Under the pieces are notes generated by a model that did no database searches, was not told where the DNA came from, and saw only the letters and a program-made list of their open reading frames with translations. A stretch of DNA of 10,963 bases from Globobulimina sp. (lineage: Eukaryota; Foraminifera; Rotaliida), in the NCBI GenBank assembly GCA_003354225.1, contig PIVH01000017.1, positions 1-10,963 on the forward strand. The letters run 5' to 3'. Within the stretch, counting starts at the first letter, position 1. The number at the start of each line of letters is the position of its first letter. This document shows positions 1 through 7,197 of the stretch, piece by piece. Position numbers and translations under genes: made by a program.

Positions 1-917
1 TATAATATATTACCACCCAATAAGTCACTATGTGTAAACACAAAATCAAACATAAAATTAAATGCAATTTTATTCGACTTATTTGCTAAATGTTGTTCCA
101 CCATTTTTTTTGTGCCATCCGCTTGTTGTTTAATAATAAAATCAAATAATTTATCCACATTATTGTTATTTTTATTCGAGGGCAAAAACGATTGCATAAT
201 ATCCATTTGTTTGGGTATATTGAGCCAATTTAGCTGTTGATATTGTTTTTGTTTATCAGAGTTGTCTTTGAATTCGATATTGGATGCAATATTATACCAT
301 TTATCCATTGTTGGCCATAATAAAGACTGCGAGCTTTCATTTTTTAATAATAATGGCTGTGTACTATGCATTTCAGCCAATGTGGCACAGACTTTCTTGC
401 AATGTTTCCGTTCATGTAATTGCAGAGTAAGTGCGTTATCATACCATTGTTCAATGCGGCCATTACCAAATATGCCATATAATTTTGGGCCGAATGCTAA
501 GTTTCCTAATTCATAAAATAATTTCTCTTCGCGATCTCTGTCAATCAAAACTTCGGTGTTTTCTCCGTAAACACGAACTAATAATTTCTTGCATGCTTTT
601 TGTGCATCATTTGCTTTGTTGTCGTCATTGCTTTTCATCTCAATATTTTTGGGCGTCATTAAATACAATAAATTGGTAATTCCACCTTTAATTACAGACA
701 ATGAATAGTTCGATTTGGAGACATCTGTATCATTGTTATATTGTTCATTGTTTAAAGGGAATAAATGATTTGCCACATAATGTATATCTTTTATTAATTG
801 ATGTTTATCTTTATAATCTATTTTGAATTTCGTTTGTTGCGCAAGGTCACTTAAGTCATTTACAACTGGTGGTATTTCATTTGTTTTCGACTCTTCACAA
901 TCTGTCTTCTGTGCCAT
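1..917 (-). CDS. Choline/ethanolamine kinase, 3' part cut off by window edge
   Basis: Phosphorylates choline or ethanolamine with ATP, the first step of the CDP-choline/CDP-ethanolamine (Kennedy) pathway; expected in the cytosol. The frame is open without introns from ATG 917 to the left edge, 305 residues. Seen motifs: a nucleotide-loop-like KGGITN at residues 77-82; the family signature VRVYGENTEVLIDRD at 114-128, followed by the N-lobe stretch FGPKLYGIF at 142-150; and the catalytic loop HSDLLGGNIL at 296-305 (Brenner motif H-x-D-L-x3-N, with D298 the catalytic base and N303 the metal ligand). The choline-kinase motif that should follow (I-D-F-E-Y type) lies beyond the window. The ATG chosen is the first in frame. 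There is an Asn/Lys/Gln-rich insert around residues 225-275. Choline versus ethanolamine specificity cannot be told from this part. Family assignment is secure; completeness is unknown. Confidence 0.88.
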   Translation of the reverse strand, partial: MAQKTDCEESKTNEIPPVVNDLSDLAQQTKFKIDYKDKHQLIKDIHYVANHLFPLNNEQYNNDTDVSKSNYSLSVIKGGITNLLYLMTPKNIEMKSNDDNKANDAQKACKKLLVRVYGENTEVLIDRDREEKLFYELGNLAFGPKLYGIFGNGRIEQWYDNALTLQLHERKHCKKVCATLAEMHSTQPLLLKNESSQSLLWPTMDKWYNIASNIEFKDNSDKQKQYQQLNWLNIPKQMDIMQSFLPSNKNNNNVDKLFDFIIKQQADGTKKMVEQHLANKSNKIAFNFMFDFVFTHSDLLGGNIL

Positions 918-967
918 TAGAATCTGGCGTTACCAATCAAAAACTCAAAGTTAGTCAGAGCGGTGTA
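918..967. promoter_or_regulatory. 50-base divergent intergenic region between two start codons
   Basis: Only 50 bases separate the ATG of the kinase (917, minus) from the ATG of the Patched-like gene (968, plus), so the promoters must be shared or lie inside the neighbouring coding region. A CCAAT pentamer is at 933-937. No clear TATA box is seen. The Patched-like frame stays open upstream to at least 869, overlapping the kinase 5' end, but has no ATG there. Confidence 0.45.
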
Positions 968-3101
968 ATGGCGTCGTGCCAGTGGACAAGTTTTATATCA
1001 ACACGCACACAAAATATCTTTCGTAACTTCTTTTCATGGCTTGGAGAGAAAATATATGTACATTACTGTTGGTTCATTGCAAGTGGCTTATTATTAACGC
1101 TCATTTGTGGTGCTATTGGAGGCAGCTATTTCTTACTTGTGTGCCCAGATACGAACTGCATTGAAAATCGTTCGTACCATTTATGGATACCACGCAATGC
1201 CAAAGTATGGGATGAATATAGCACAATTATTGATCAATTTGGGTCATACCCATCAATCTTAGCGTTGCTATTAACAACAACGAAAAACGGTGATTCTATC
1301 CTAACGCCATCAAACATGGACACAGCATATGATATATTGCATCATGTCAATGACATCACACTCGACTACGATGCAGATAAATATCAATTTGATTATGATT
1401 CGCTGTGCTTACGCTCATATCCAACCGCTCCATTTTGCACATCTGCATACGAGAATTTCTTTGGGTTTATCTTTGGAGCAAACGCGATGTTGTGGGACAA
1501 TGAAAGCACCATAGAACAATTTGTCAATGTTCCCACAGCTCCGATTGAATTTTTTTTGGGCGGATTTGAGTATGGCGACCTTGATAAGGACTATATTGTT
1601 GGTGCGAAAGCATTGCGTTTAGCGTATGCTTTGGAAGGGAGTACCAATGAGACAGTGCGTGAGATAGTATATGGATTTATGGGGAAATGGTTGGATTATT
1701 GGCACGAACATGTGGATGATTATGCAGATGATATACAAATTGTATACTATGCAGATAGATCCTTTGATGATGAAATATCGCGTGTGGTCATAGGGGATTT
1801 GCCAATATTTGTAGCGGCTTTGTTTACGATGGGGATCTATTTAATGTTTACATTGGGTAAATTAACTTGTGTGGCAGCGAGACCCTGGTTGGCTTTGACC
1901 TGCATAGCTACTATGATTTGTGCGTTAATTGTTGGTTTCAGCATATCGCTGGTTATAGGCACTACATTCAATACGGTTGTGATGGTGGTGCCATTTGTAT
2001 GTCAATCTATTAACATTTTGACATTTTAAACTGTATATTGGACCACATATTTGTCAATAAATTATAAGGTATTGCTCGGAGGTATGGATATAATGCATAT
2101 TTAAATTACATTTGTTTATGAATATAAATATATTAATATTGTTTAGTTGGCGTGGACGATATGATTATTTTAGTGGATGCTTACAGTAAAACTAAAATGC
2201 CGGATGATGATATATTGAATGCACACAAACGTTTAGGAAACGCATTGGCTTCGAGCGGATTATCAATCTCATTGACTTCAATCTGTTCATCCATGGCTTT
2301 TTTTGTCGGCTCTGGTATGTTATTCCCGCAGTGATATTTGTGCAAATCTAGAATATATTCGACAGCAACGGACATTCCCGGCATTAGCTCGATGATGGTC
2401 TATGCGGCATGGTCCTTTGTAGCAAATTATGTGTTACAGTTTTTGTTATTTGTGCCGTTAATGGTGATGGACGAGAACCGGATGAGGAAAAGAAAAAATT
2501 GTTGTTGTCCCTGTGTGTGTATTCATGCTGAAGTCGCGGATAATAATGAGAGCAAAAAATGGAATGACTGGTGCAACGTCGAACAATTAGTCCAATATAC
2601 ATTGGTACCATTGATGCGGAAGAGAGTATTTCGAATTGCAATTATATTATTTTTCTGTACGACATTTATTAGCTCAATATACGTGGCCCAGTTTCTGAAC
2701 ACAGCCTCTGATGTTTCTAAAATAGTCCCGGACGATTCCTACGTATTAGATTATTTGGAGAAAGCACAAACTATTTTTACCGGTACTCATGTGGGTGAGT
2801 TACAAATCATTATCCAAAATCAAGATTTTTCTGACAAACAAGTAAGAGACGCTATTGTGTCTATGATGGCTGCATTGGAGGCAGAGCCTGACGCGTTGGG
2901 AACGACTACGAATTGGTTGGGAGATTTTGAAGCTTGGTTACAAATTAATGGTGAAAATGTCGATGATTTAGGATCTAGTGAGTTTTATGCGCACTTAACG
3001 CACTTTGCAAATGATTCAATAAATGCTGTCTGGCATTCAGAAATAGTGTATGATGATGTTACTAATCCGACGCTGATCAAATCCACACGATTTGAACTAA
3101 A
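968..3101 (+). CDS. Patched-like RND-family membrane transporter, interrupted by retrotransposon
   Basis: Patched/RND proteins have 12 membrane helices and two large ectodomains and move sterols or other lipids using an ion gradient. Exons inferred: 968-2000, 2147-2314 and 2366 to about 3101 (645 codons, ending in phase 2). Seen: TM1 about residues 35-58, first ectodomain about 60-270 with Cys pairs, then a sterol-sensing-domain-like block. This has TM2 273-297, TM3 306-331, TM4 running into GVDD (346-349, the Patched-type charged motif, completed only by splicing), TM5 about 378-400 and TM6 about 407-432. A cytosolic loop with a Cys cluster (CCCPCVC, 446-452) follows, then TM7 488-511 and the start of the second ectodomain. 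TM8-12 are missing. Beyond 3101 the open frame runs into repeat B2 and stops at 3201, so an unspliced transcript would end in element-derived residues. The first usable ATG is 968; the frame is open further upstream without ATG. The exact family member is not resolved. Confidence 0.82.
2001..2146 (+). other. Intron 1 of the Patched-like gene (146 bases, inferred)
   Basis: Splicing from GTCAAT (2001) to TTTAG (2146) is phase 1 on both sides and produces PFVFGVDDM, matching the conserved end of TM4 in Patched-type proteins. The stronger-looking donor GTATGT at 1997 is phase 0 and would put a TGA six codons into the next exon. The segment is AT-rich and has stops in frame (TAA at 2027-2029). Confidence 0.7.
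2315..2365 (+). other. Intron 2 of the Patched-like gene (51 bases, inferred)
   Basis: GTATGT at 2315 to GACAG at 2365, phase 1 on both sides. It removes an in-frame TGA (2332-2334) and yields FFVGSATDIPG, which fits the TM5-TM6 link of the family. The nearer AGs (2331, 2351) give the wrong frame or an impossibly short intron. Confidence 0.78.
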
Positions 3102-3145
3102 GTACGTCCAACATTGCTTGTCAAATATATATTATATTCATTATG
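3102..3145 (+). other. Host flank: candidate start of an intron that holds the element
   Basis: GTACGT at 3102-3107 is a good 5' splice-site match, and the DNA after it turns AT-rich, unlike the exon before. The retrotransposon repeat starts at 3146. If this is an intron, the insertion is 44 bases into it. The alternative is an insertion directly into the exon, since the frame happens to stay open to 3201. Confidence 0.45.
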
Positions 3146-3328
3146 ATTATAATTTAACTAACAAAAGGTGCAAGAAGTACAGTAAAATAATATTAATTTA
3201 ATTTAGTTTATAATGGGTCAGTTACAGCAGTTTTAGAACAAACGGGAAAACAATATAATATTATAAAATAATATTAATTGAAACAGATGGAATAGAATTG
3301 AATACAAAGAAAACTATTTCATTAATCC
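3146..3328 (-). repeat. Outer repeat B2 (element 3' end)
   Basis: 183 bases matching B1 (3476-3659) with one single-base indel in a T run (at about 3231-3234) and one substitution (near 3313). It forms the left boundary of the element on the plus strand. It contains a 16-base internal repeat (3183-3198 and 3264-3279) and an AT-only inverted repeat (3257-3264 with 3268-3275). Confidence 0.9.
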
Positions 3329-3347
3329 TTTGGGTGTGGAGGGTGGG
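3329..3347. other. G-rich 19-base spacer between A2 and B2
   Basis: These bases are in neither repeat copy and separate A2 from B2. The plus strand has the runs GGG, GG, GGG, GGG within 3332-3347; the element sense strand is the C-rich complement. It stands out against the AT-rich repeats on both sides. Confidence 0.6.
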
Positions 3348-3475
3348 AGTAAAAGGATTGACGAAGGAGAGTGAAGTAAAGTGACTAAAGATAAAATAAT
3401 GTAAGATAATAGAAACACTTTCTAAAGTTAAGAATCATAACACTGCGTTTTATATGTAAACAAATAAAACTCCGA
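3348..3475 (-). repeat. Internal repeat A2
   Basis: Positions 3348-3445 match 10866-10963 base for base (98 of 98). The remaining 30 bases to 3475, where B1 begins, are expected in A1 beyond the window. A TATAAAA on the minus strand (3454-3448) could be a promoter element in the A1 copy. On the plus strand an AATAAA lies at 3463-3468. Confidence 0.88.
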
Positions 3476-3659
3476 ATTATAATTTAACTAACAAAAGGTG
3501 CAAGAAGTACAGTAAAATAATATTAATTTAATTTAGTTTATAATGGGTCAGTTACAGCAGTTTTTAGAACAAACGGGAAAACAATATAATATTATAAAAT
3601 AATATTAATTGAAACAGATGGAATAGAATTGAATACAAAGAAATCTATTTCATTAATCC
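3476..3659 (-). repeat. Internal repeat B1
   Basis: 184 bases, near-identical to B2. It directly abuts A2 at 3475/3476. In split-direct-repeat elements this B1-A2 junction has the same sequence as the junction of the circular DNA intermediate, so 3475/3476 is the likely recombination crossover region. Confidence 0.88.
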
Positions 3660-3760
3660 CCATTTGCCCGCGTGTAACGGCTCAAACTTTTAATGGCGCC
3701 TCGAATGTAAGAAAGTTTGTGGAGGCAAATCATTGATTGGTAGTGAGTGTAGCAATTTAT
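3660..3760 (-). other. Short 3' untranslated stretch after the recombinase ORF
   Basis: About 100 bases between the YR stop codon and repeat B1, with no open frame of note. An AATAAATAAA on the minus strand (3765-3756) overlaps the stop codon and resembles a poly(A) signal. A genomic transcript would have to run past it to include B1-A2-B2, so its use is doubtful. Confidence 0.4.
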
Positions 3761-5122
3761 TTATTGGGTGCGCTGTTTAAGTCGGCGATTTTTTATCTGT
3801 TGAAAGCAGAATTTCCTGTCTTCCATTTTGGCCCAAGGGTCAAACACTACACTGGATTGGAGGAACTGTCGGTTTCGGGAGTTGGGATCTTGGGATGGTC
3901 CATGGATGATGTCTCGAACCATTTTACTGAGACAGATTGCATCCGGCCGGATATATGTCATACTAATATCGGGCAACTTGGAATCGCTCCATCCAACATA
4001 TTTCAAAATGAGGCCATGAGCTATGCCGACCTGAGAGGCTCGTGTTGTACCACCAATTCGAGCACTGTAAGATGAATAACGTTTGGTTTCAAGGATATAG
4101 GTCGGGTTTGCCGCGACAACTTCTTTTATGATCGTAGAGAGGGCAGTGGTGTTAACCACTTTGCCATTGGACCAAATAAAGACATTATTTTCAGACGAGA
4201 GTCGGAGATTATGTCTGCGAATACTCTCACTCCTACCGAGGGAGGAAAGCAATTTCTTGCGACGCTGTAAGTATACCTGAAGCAATCGCAATGGGTTGAG
4301 AAGTTTGCAGGGACAGGATTTGTTAAACCGCAGTGTTTGGGTACAATATGAGCTGCCTACATACAGGAGCTTGGAATCTTGGAGCGATTTCATGGATTTG
4401 TGAGAAACAATTTGGATTCGGACATAATGTGTTGATGGTTTGGACGGATTTGGTTTAAAAAAGGCAATATGTTTAAATTTGACGCCTTTTTTTGTTTGGG
4501 AATAAGGAGACCGCAGCAATTCGCATGGTCTGGACATCGTAAAAAAGTAAAGTTGAATAATAAGGACTTTCAACAAGATATCGAATGAAATGGTATCATA
4601 TCTATTGATAACACAGTCGGATTTCAAGGTATAACGAATCAAATGGTCCAATTTTAATGGTAATCGAGAGTCAGAGCGTTTGTCATAACGTTTCATTGCG
4701 GCGGACTTAAAACGTAAATATTCATTATTTGTATTAAAGTAAGGATCAATGTCCGCGGCTTCATGTAACCATAGGATCATTGATTGAGCCTGGCGAACAC
4801 AGTTTGTATTGCCAGCTTGTTGGATGCGATCAGCGATCCAAAAAAGGGCCAACGAAGCATTAGTAGGTAGCGCAAAAGGGCTCTCTTTTAGCGTGACACA
4901 GTAAAATACCCAGTTTCTCAAATGTGAGATATATTGGATCTTAGTTCCCATACATTTGTCTAAATTATTTGTCTCGACAATAAACTCCGCAGTCTTTGGT
5001 CTTTTCTTTGCGAGATAGTGAGTTTCCGCAAAGCGTTTTCTGTACCACTCTGAATTAAAGAAAAGCAAAAACACACAGTCAGTAAATGGCACTTTTAAAC
5101 GCAAACAGAATAAAACAGTCAT
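3761..5122 (-). CDS. Tyrosine recombinase of the retrotransposon
   Basis: Cuts and rejoins DNA through a tyrosine-DNA link and takes the role of integrase for the circular element DNA. 453 residues. Seen: an N-terminal helical SAM-like DNA-binding region (about 50-150), the first catalytic Arg in MSRPCELL (R198), a Lys-containing beta-hairpin region near SHKSMKS (about 240-246), the box II Arg in YSARIGG (R355), Trp at the H/W position (VGWSD, W378) and the nucleophile in MTYIRP (Y390). The His of the usual H-x-x-R is Tyr here (Y352). The ATG overlaps the RT-RNase H stop as ATGA (5122-5119). Residues 15-25 come from a pyrimidine-rich stretch ending in AG (5073-5050), so a spliced start inside this frame is possible. 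Assignment by motif order is firm; activity is not known. Confidence 0.87.
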   Translation of the reverse strand: MTVLFCLRLKVPFTDCVFLLFFNSEWYRKRFAETHYLAKKRPKTAEFIVETNNLDKCMGTKIQYISHLRNWVFYCVTLKESPFALPTNASLALFWIADRIQQAGNTNCVRQAQSMILWLHEAADIDPYFNTNNEYLRFKSAAMKRYDKRSDSRLPLKLDHLIRYTLKSDCVINRYDTISFDILLKVLIIQLYFFTMSRPCELLRSPYSQTKKGVKFKHIAFFKPNPSKPSTHYVRIQIVSHKSMKSLQDSKLLYVGSSYCTQTLRFNKSCPCKLLNPLRLLQVYLQRRKKLLSSLGRSESIRRHNLRLSSENNVFIWSNGKVVNTTALSTIIKEVVAANPTYILETKRYSSYSARIGGTTRASQVGIAHGLILKYVGWSDSKLPDISMTYIRPDAICLSKMVRDIIHGPSQDPNSRNRQFLQSSVVFDPWAKMEDRKFCFQQIKNRRLKQRTQ

Positions 5123-7014
5123 AATGTAAAGTTTGCTGCGTAATTGGGATAACCCCTTCGTGCCCTTTCTTTAATAGGTAAACACAGAAAGGCAATGAAG
5201 TCCTGATATTCCTGACAGTCATAGTCAAGATCTGCCAAAGGATTTTTTGTGGCATTAATTTGTTTATTTAAGAATTTAAAATTGGAGAAATAGCATGTTT
5301 CGGTTTTCTCCTGAACCATGGAAAGATTATATGCATTTACAATGGACCAGAAATCATGGAATTTTAATCTGGACAAAGCATCGGATAATCCATTGGAAGA
5401 TGAGGATACCCAATCAATCCATACTAAGAACTTAAATTCAAGCATTAAATGGCACAATTCATAGACGAATAACATCAAATTATACGAAGAAGACCATTTT
5501 CGGCGGAAAGCATAATAACAAGACTCATTGTCTATGAATAAATGGATGGTTTTGCCAGTCAAATAATGGCGAAATGTATATAACGCTGATAACATCACAT
5601 GAGCCTCTTTCTGAGTGATATGCCAATTGGCTGTATGGTCCTCATTAAAGGAATAAAAAGACCAATAACCACCCACTACAAAGCCACCATGCGTAGAACA
5701 GGCATCTGTTGAGGCGGAAATGGACATTGTTTGAGTCATTAAAATCTCGGACATTGGAACTTGTAGTATTTGATCAGCGTAAAAATACCAATAACGCAAA
5801 TCATTCAAAATGGACAATGGCAATATAAAATAATCACTTTTGGAATATATGCCAGATCGGATATTGGCATGAATGAAATGTAACAAATTCCAGCACAGTG
5901 CTTTTGTTGGTTGGCGTAATTGTGCCCAATGCATTATAGTGCCACAAATGGACTCAAGTGCAGCACCGGTAATAACTCGATATTGCAATGTATAGAGGAT
6001 CAGCTGCTTGAAATTACGGTATTTAATTGGAGGAATTCCAATCATTTTATTACATAAATCAAAGGAGACTCCATATATAACAGCTGATTGACAAGTTCTT
6101 ATAAAACCTGATTCTTTGAGCGAAACCTGAACATTAAGTTCTTTCATCAACGCATCAAATCTGGTTTCCATTTCGACACAGTCGGCTTCTTTGAATGCAG
6201 CTAAAACAAAGTCGTCAATGTGAACCAATGTCTTTCCTCTCCATTCTTTGTCATATATTTTATTATCTAATATCCAAACTAAAATCTGTGCAAAATATTG
6301 GGAGTTTGCAGGGGCTGATGCTACACCATAAGGCTGCTTACGATCACGCCAAACTAAACCAAACAATGAATAACAAATGTAATCACTATCTTCTTCACAA
6401 AGTCCGATTTGGCGAAAGAAATCCGACAGATCACGAATTGCAAAAAAATTGCAATCAATCAAAGTGCGAACATATTTTTTTAAGTTTGGCAGGGAAGGAA
6501 TCTTGCATTTTATCGGGCGAATCAAGTCATTGATGGACGAGGTCGATTGTGTTTTAAACGATCCATTTCGGATCACACGGAACTTAGTATATTTGCCCTG
6601 ACCGTCTTTCTTCGGAGTGCAGAAAATCATAATCATATAACGAGGGTTTCCAAAGAATGGCTCAATTTGTCCGTTCTCTGCCTCAGCAATCATTTTATCT
6701 AAAATCGCGATTGCTTCTTGCGGTGTATTGGCAATATTGGATATTTTCGTGGATAAATGTTTATGGATTACATGTGTTTCACGCTGACGTTTAGATTGAA
6801 AGTGCGTTTCTAACCACAAGGGGAATCCAACGGTAATCCATTTAATGTCGGATTTCGCTTTCCGTTTCCCTTGAAGATATTTAGTAAATGCCGGAATGTT
6901 AAACTGGTTTTTAAAACGAGAGGGTTCATTATGTAGTTGTGTTAACCTATCGAGTCTAGGCTGGAGTTTCGCCGCGAAGCTCTGATCGAATTCTAAGAAT
7001 GTAAAAAACACACT
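5119..7014 (-). CDS. Reverse transcriptase-RNase H of the retrotransposon
   Basis: Copies the element RNA into DNA and degrades the RNA strand. About 630 residues counted from 7011. RT motifs in order: FRVIRNGSF (about 144-152), motif A DLSDFFRQIGL with D194, motif B QPYGVASAPAN (227-237), and motif C VHIDDFVL with D266/D267. The DIRS/Ngaro-type RNase H follows with a full acidic set: D436 (ASTDA), E469 (TQKEA), D494 (FIDNES) and D544 (LSDALS). The frame begins straight after a TGA (7017-7015) and has no ATG until residue 107, inside or near the RT domain. Translation must therefore enter from upstream, by splicing, stop readthrough or frameshift. The best phase-matched candidate is the leader ORF at 7197 with an intron 7122-6982. 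The stop overlaps the recombinase start. Confidence 0.9.
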   Translation of the reverse strand, partial: SVFFTFLEFDQSFAAKLQPRLDRLTQLHNEPSRFKNQFNIPAFTKYLQGKRKAKSDIKWITVGFPLWLETHFQSKRQRETHVIHKHLSTKISNIANTPQEAIAILDKMIAEAENGQIEPFFGNPRYMIMIFCTPKKDGQGKYTKFRVIRNGSFKTQSTSSINDLIRPIKCKIPSLPNLKKYVRTLIDCNFFAIRDLSDFFRQIGLCEEDSDYICYSLFGLVWRDRKQPYGVASAPANSQYFAQILVWILDNKIYDKEWRGKTLVHIDDFVLAAFKEADCVEMETRFDALMKELNVQVSLKESGFIRTCQSAVIYGVSFDLCNKMIGIPPIKYRNFKQLILYTLQYRVITGAALESICGTIMHWAQLRQPTKALCWNLLHFIHANIRSGIYSKSDYFILPLSILNDLRYWYFYADQILQVPMSEILMTQTMSISASTDACSTHGGFVVGGYWSFYSFNEDHTANWHITQKEAHVMLSALYTFRHYLTGKTIHLFIDNESCYYAFRRKWSSSYNLMLFVYELCHLMLEFKFLVWIDWVSSSSNGLSDALSRLKFHDFWSIVNAYNLSMVQEKTETCYFSNFKFLNKQINATKNPLADLDYDCQEYQDFIAFLCLPIKERARRGYPNYAANFTL

Positions 7015-7122
7015 TCAGTGAAATGTAAAGGTCGGGTAATGGGTACTGGTTGGTAGTGAGTCGACGTACTGCGTAGCAAGGTAGACTGGTATGTAGTAGG
7101 TAGATGAAATGAGATTACTTAC
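6982..7122 (-). other. Candidate 141-base intron between leader ORF and RT frame
   Basis: Donor GTAAGT (7122-7117). The acceptor lies in a pyrimidine-rich run followed by CTTAG (6993) and GATCAG (6982). Only the second AG keeps the frame from this donor. It would remove the TGA at 7017-7015. A second donor-like GTGAGT at 7140-7135 is also phase 0. This rests on sequence alone. Confidence 0.4.
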
Positions 7123-7197
7123 TATAGGCATAATACTCACACATATACATAAATATATAGATGGATATGAATACAAATCAGTAACACAGAAAGTCAT
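7015..7197 (-). CDS. Short leader ORF in frame with RT, possible first exon of RT-RNase H
   Basis: It starts with ATG at 7197-7195, sharing the A of the ORF3 stop codon (TAATG), runs 60 codons in the same frame as RT, and ends at TGA 7017-7015. It has no recognisable domain and is rich in Tyr/Ser/Ile. A consensus donor GTAAGT is at 7122-7117. Joined to the acceptor ending GATCAG at 6982 (phase 0 on both sides), 25 leader codons would fuse to the RT frame at its Ser11 codon and skip the TGA. Alternatives are readthrough of TGA, or the ORF having no role. Confidence 0.4.
   Translation of the reverse strand: MTFCVTDLYSYPSIYLCICVSIMPIVSNLISSTYYIPVYLATQYVDSLPTSTHYPTFTFH

Noticed and set aside
262-679. 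Two plus-strand open frames at the window start
   Set aside because: The minus strand carries an unbroken 305-codon kinase frame with catalytic motifs across the same bases.
2384-2641. Minus-strand open frame opposite the Patched-like exon
   Set aside because: The plus strand encodes family-typical TM6-TM7 here; the minus frame is a shadow.
3737-3748. 12-base word TTGGTAGTGAGT also at 7050-7061
   Set aside because: One or a few shared 12-mers are expected by chance in 11 kb; no positional logic found.
6195-6533. Plus-strand open frame opposite the RT domain
   Set aside because: It lies within well-conserved RT coding sequence on the other strand, with no recognisable content.
7135-7140. 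GTGAGT as the donor of the RT leader intron
   Set aside because: It is phase 0 and could work with the same acceptor, but GTAAGT at 7122 is the closer consensus match; kept only as an alternative.
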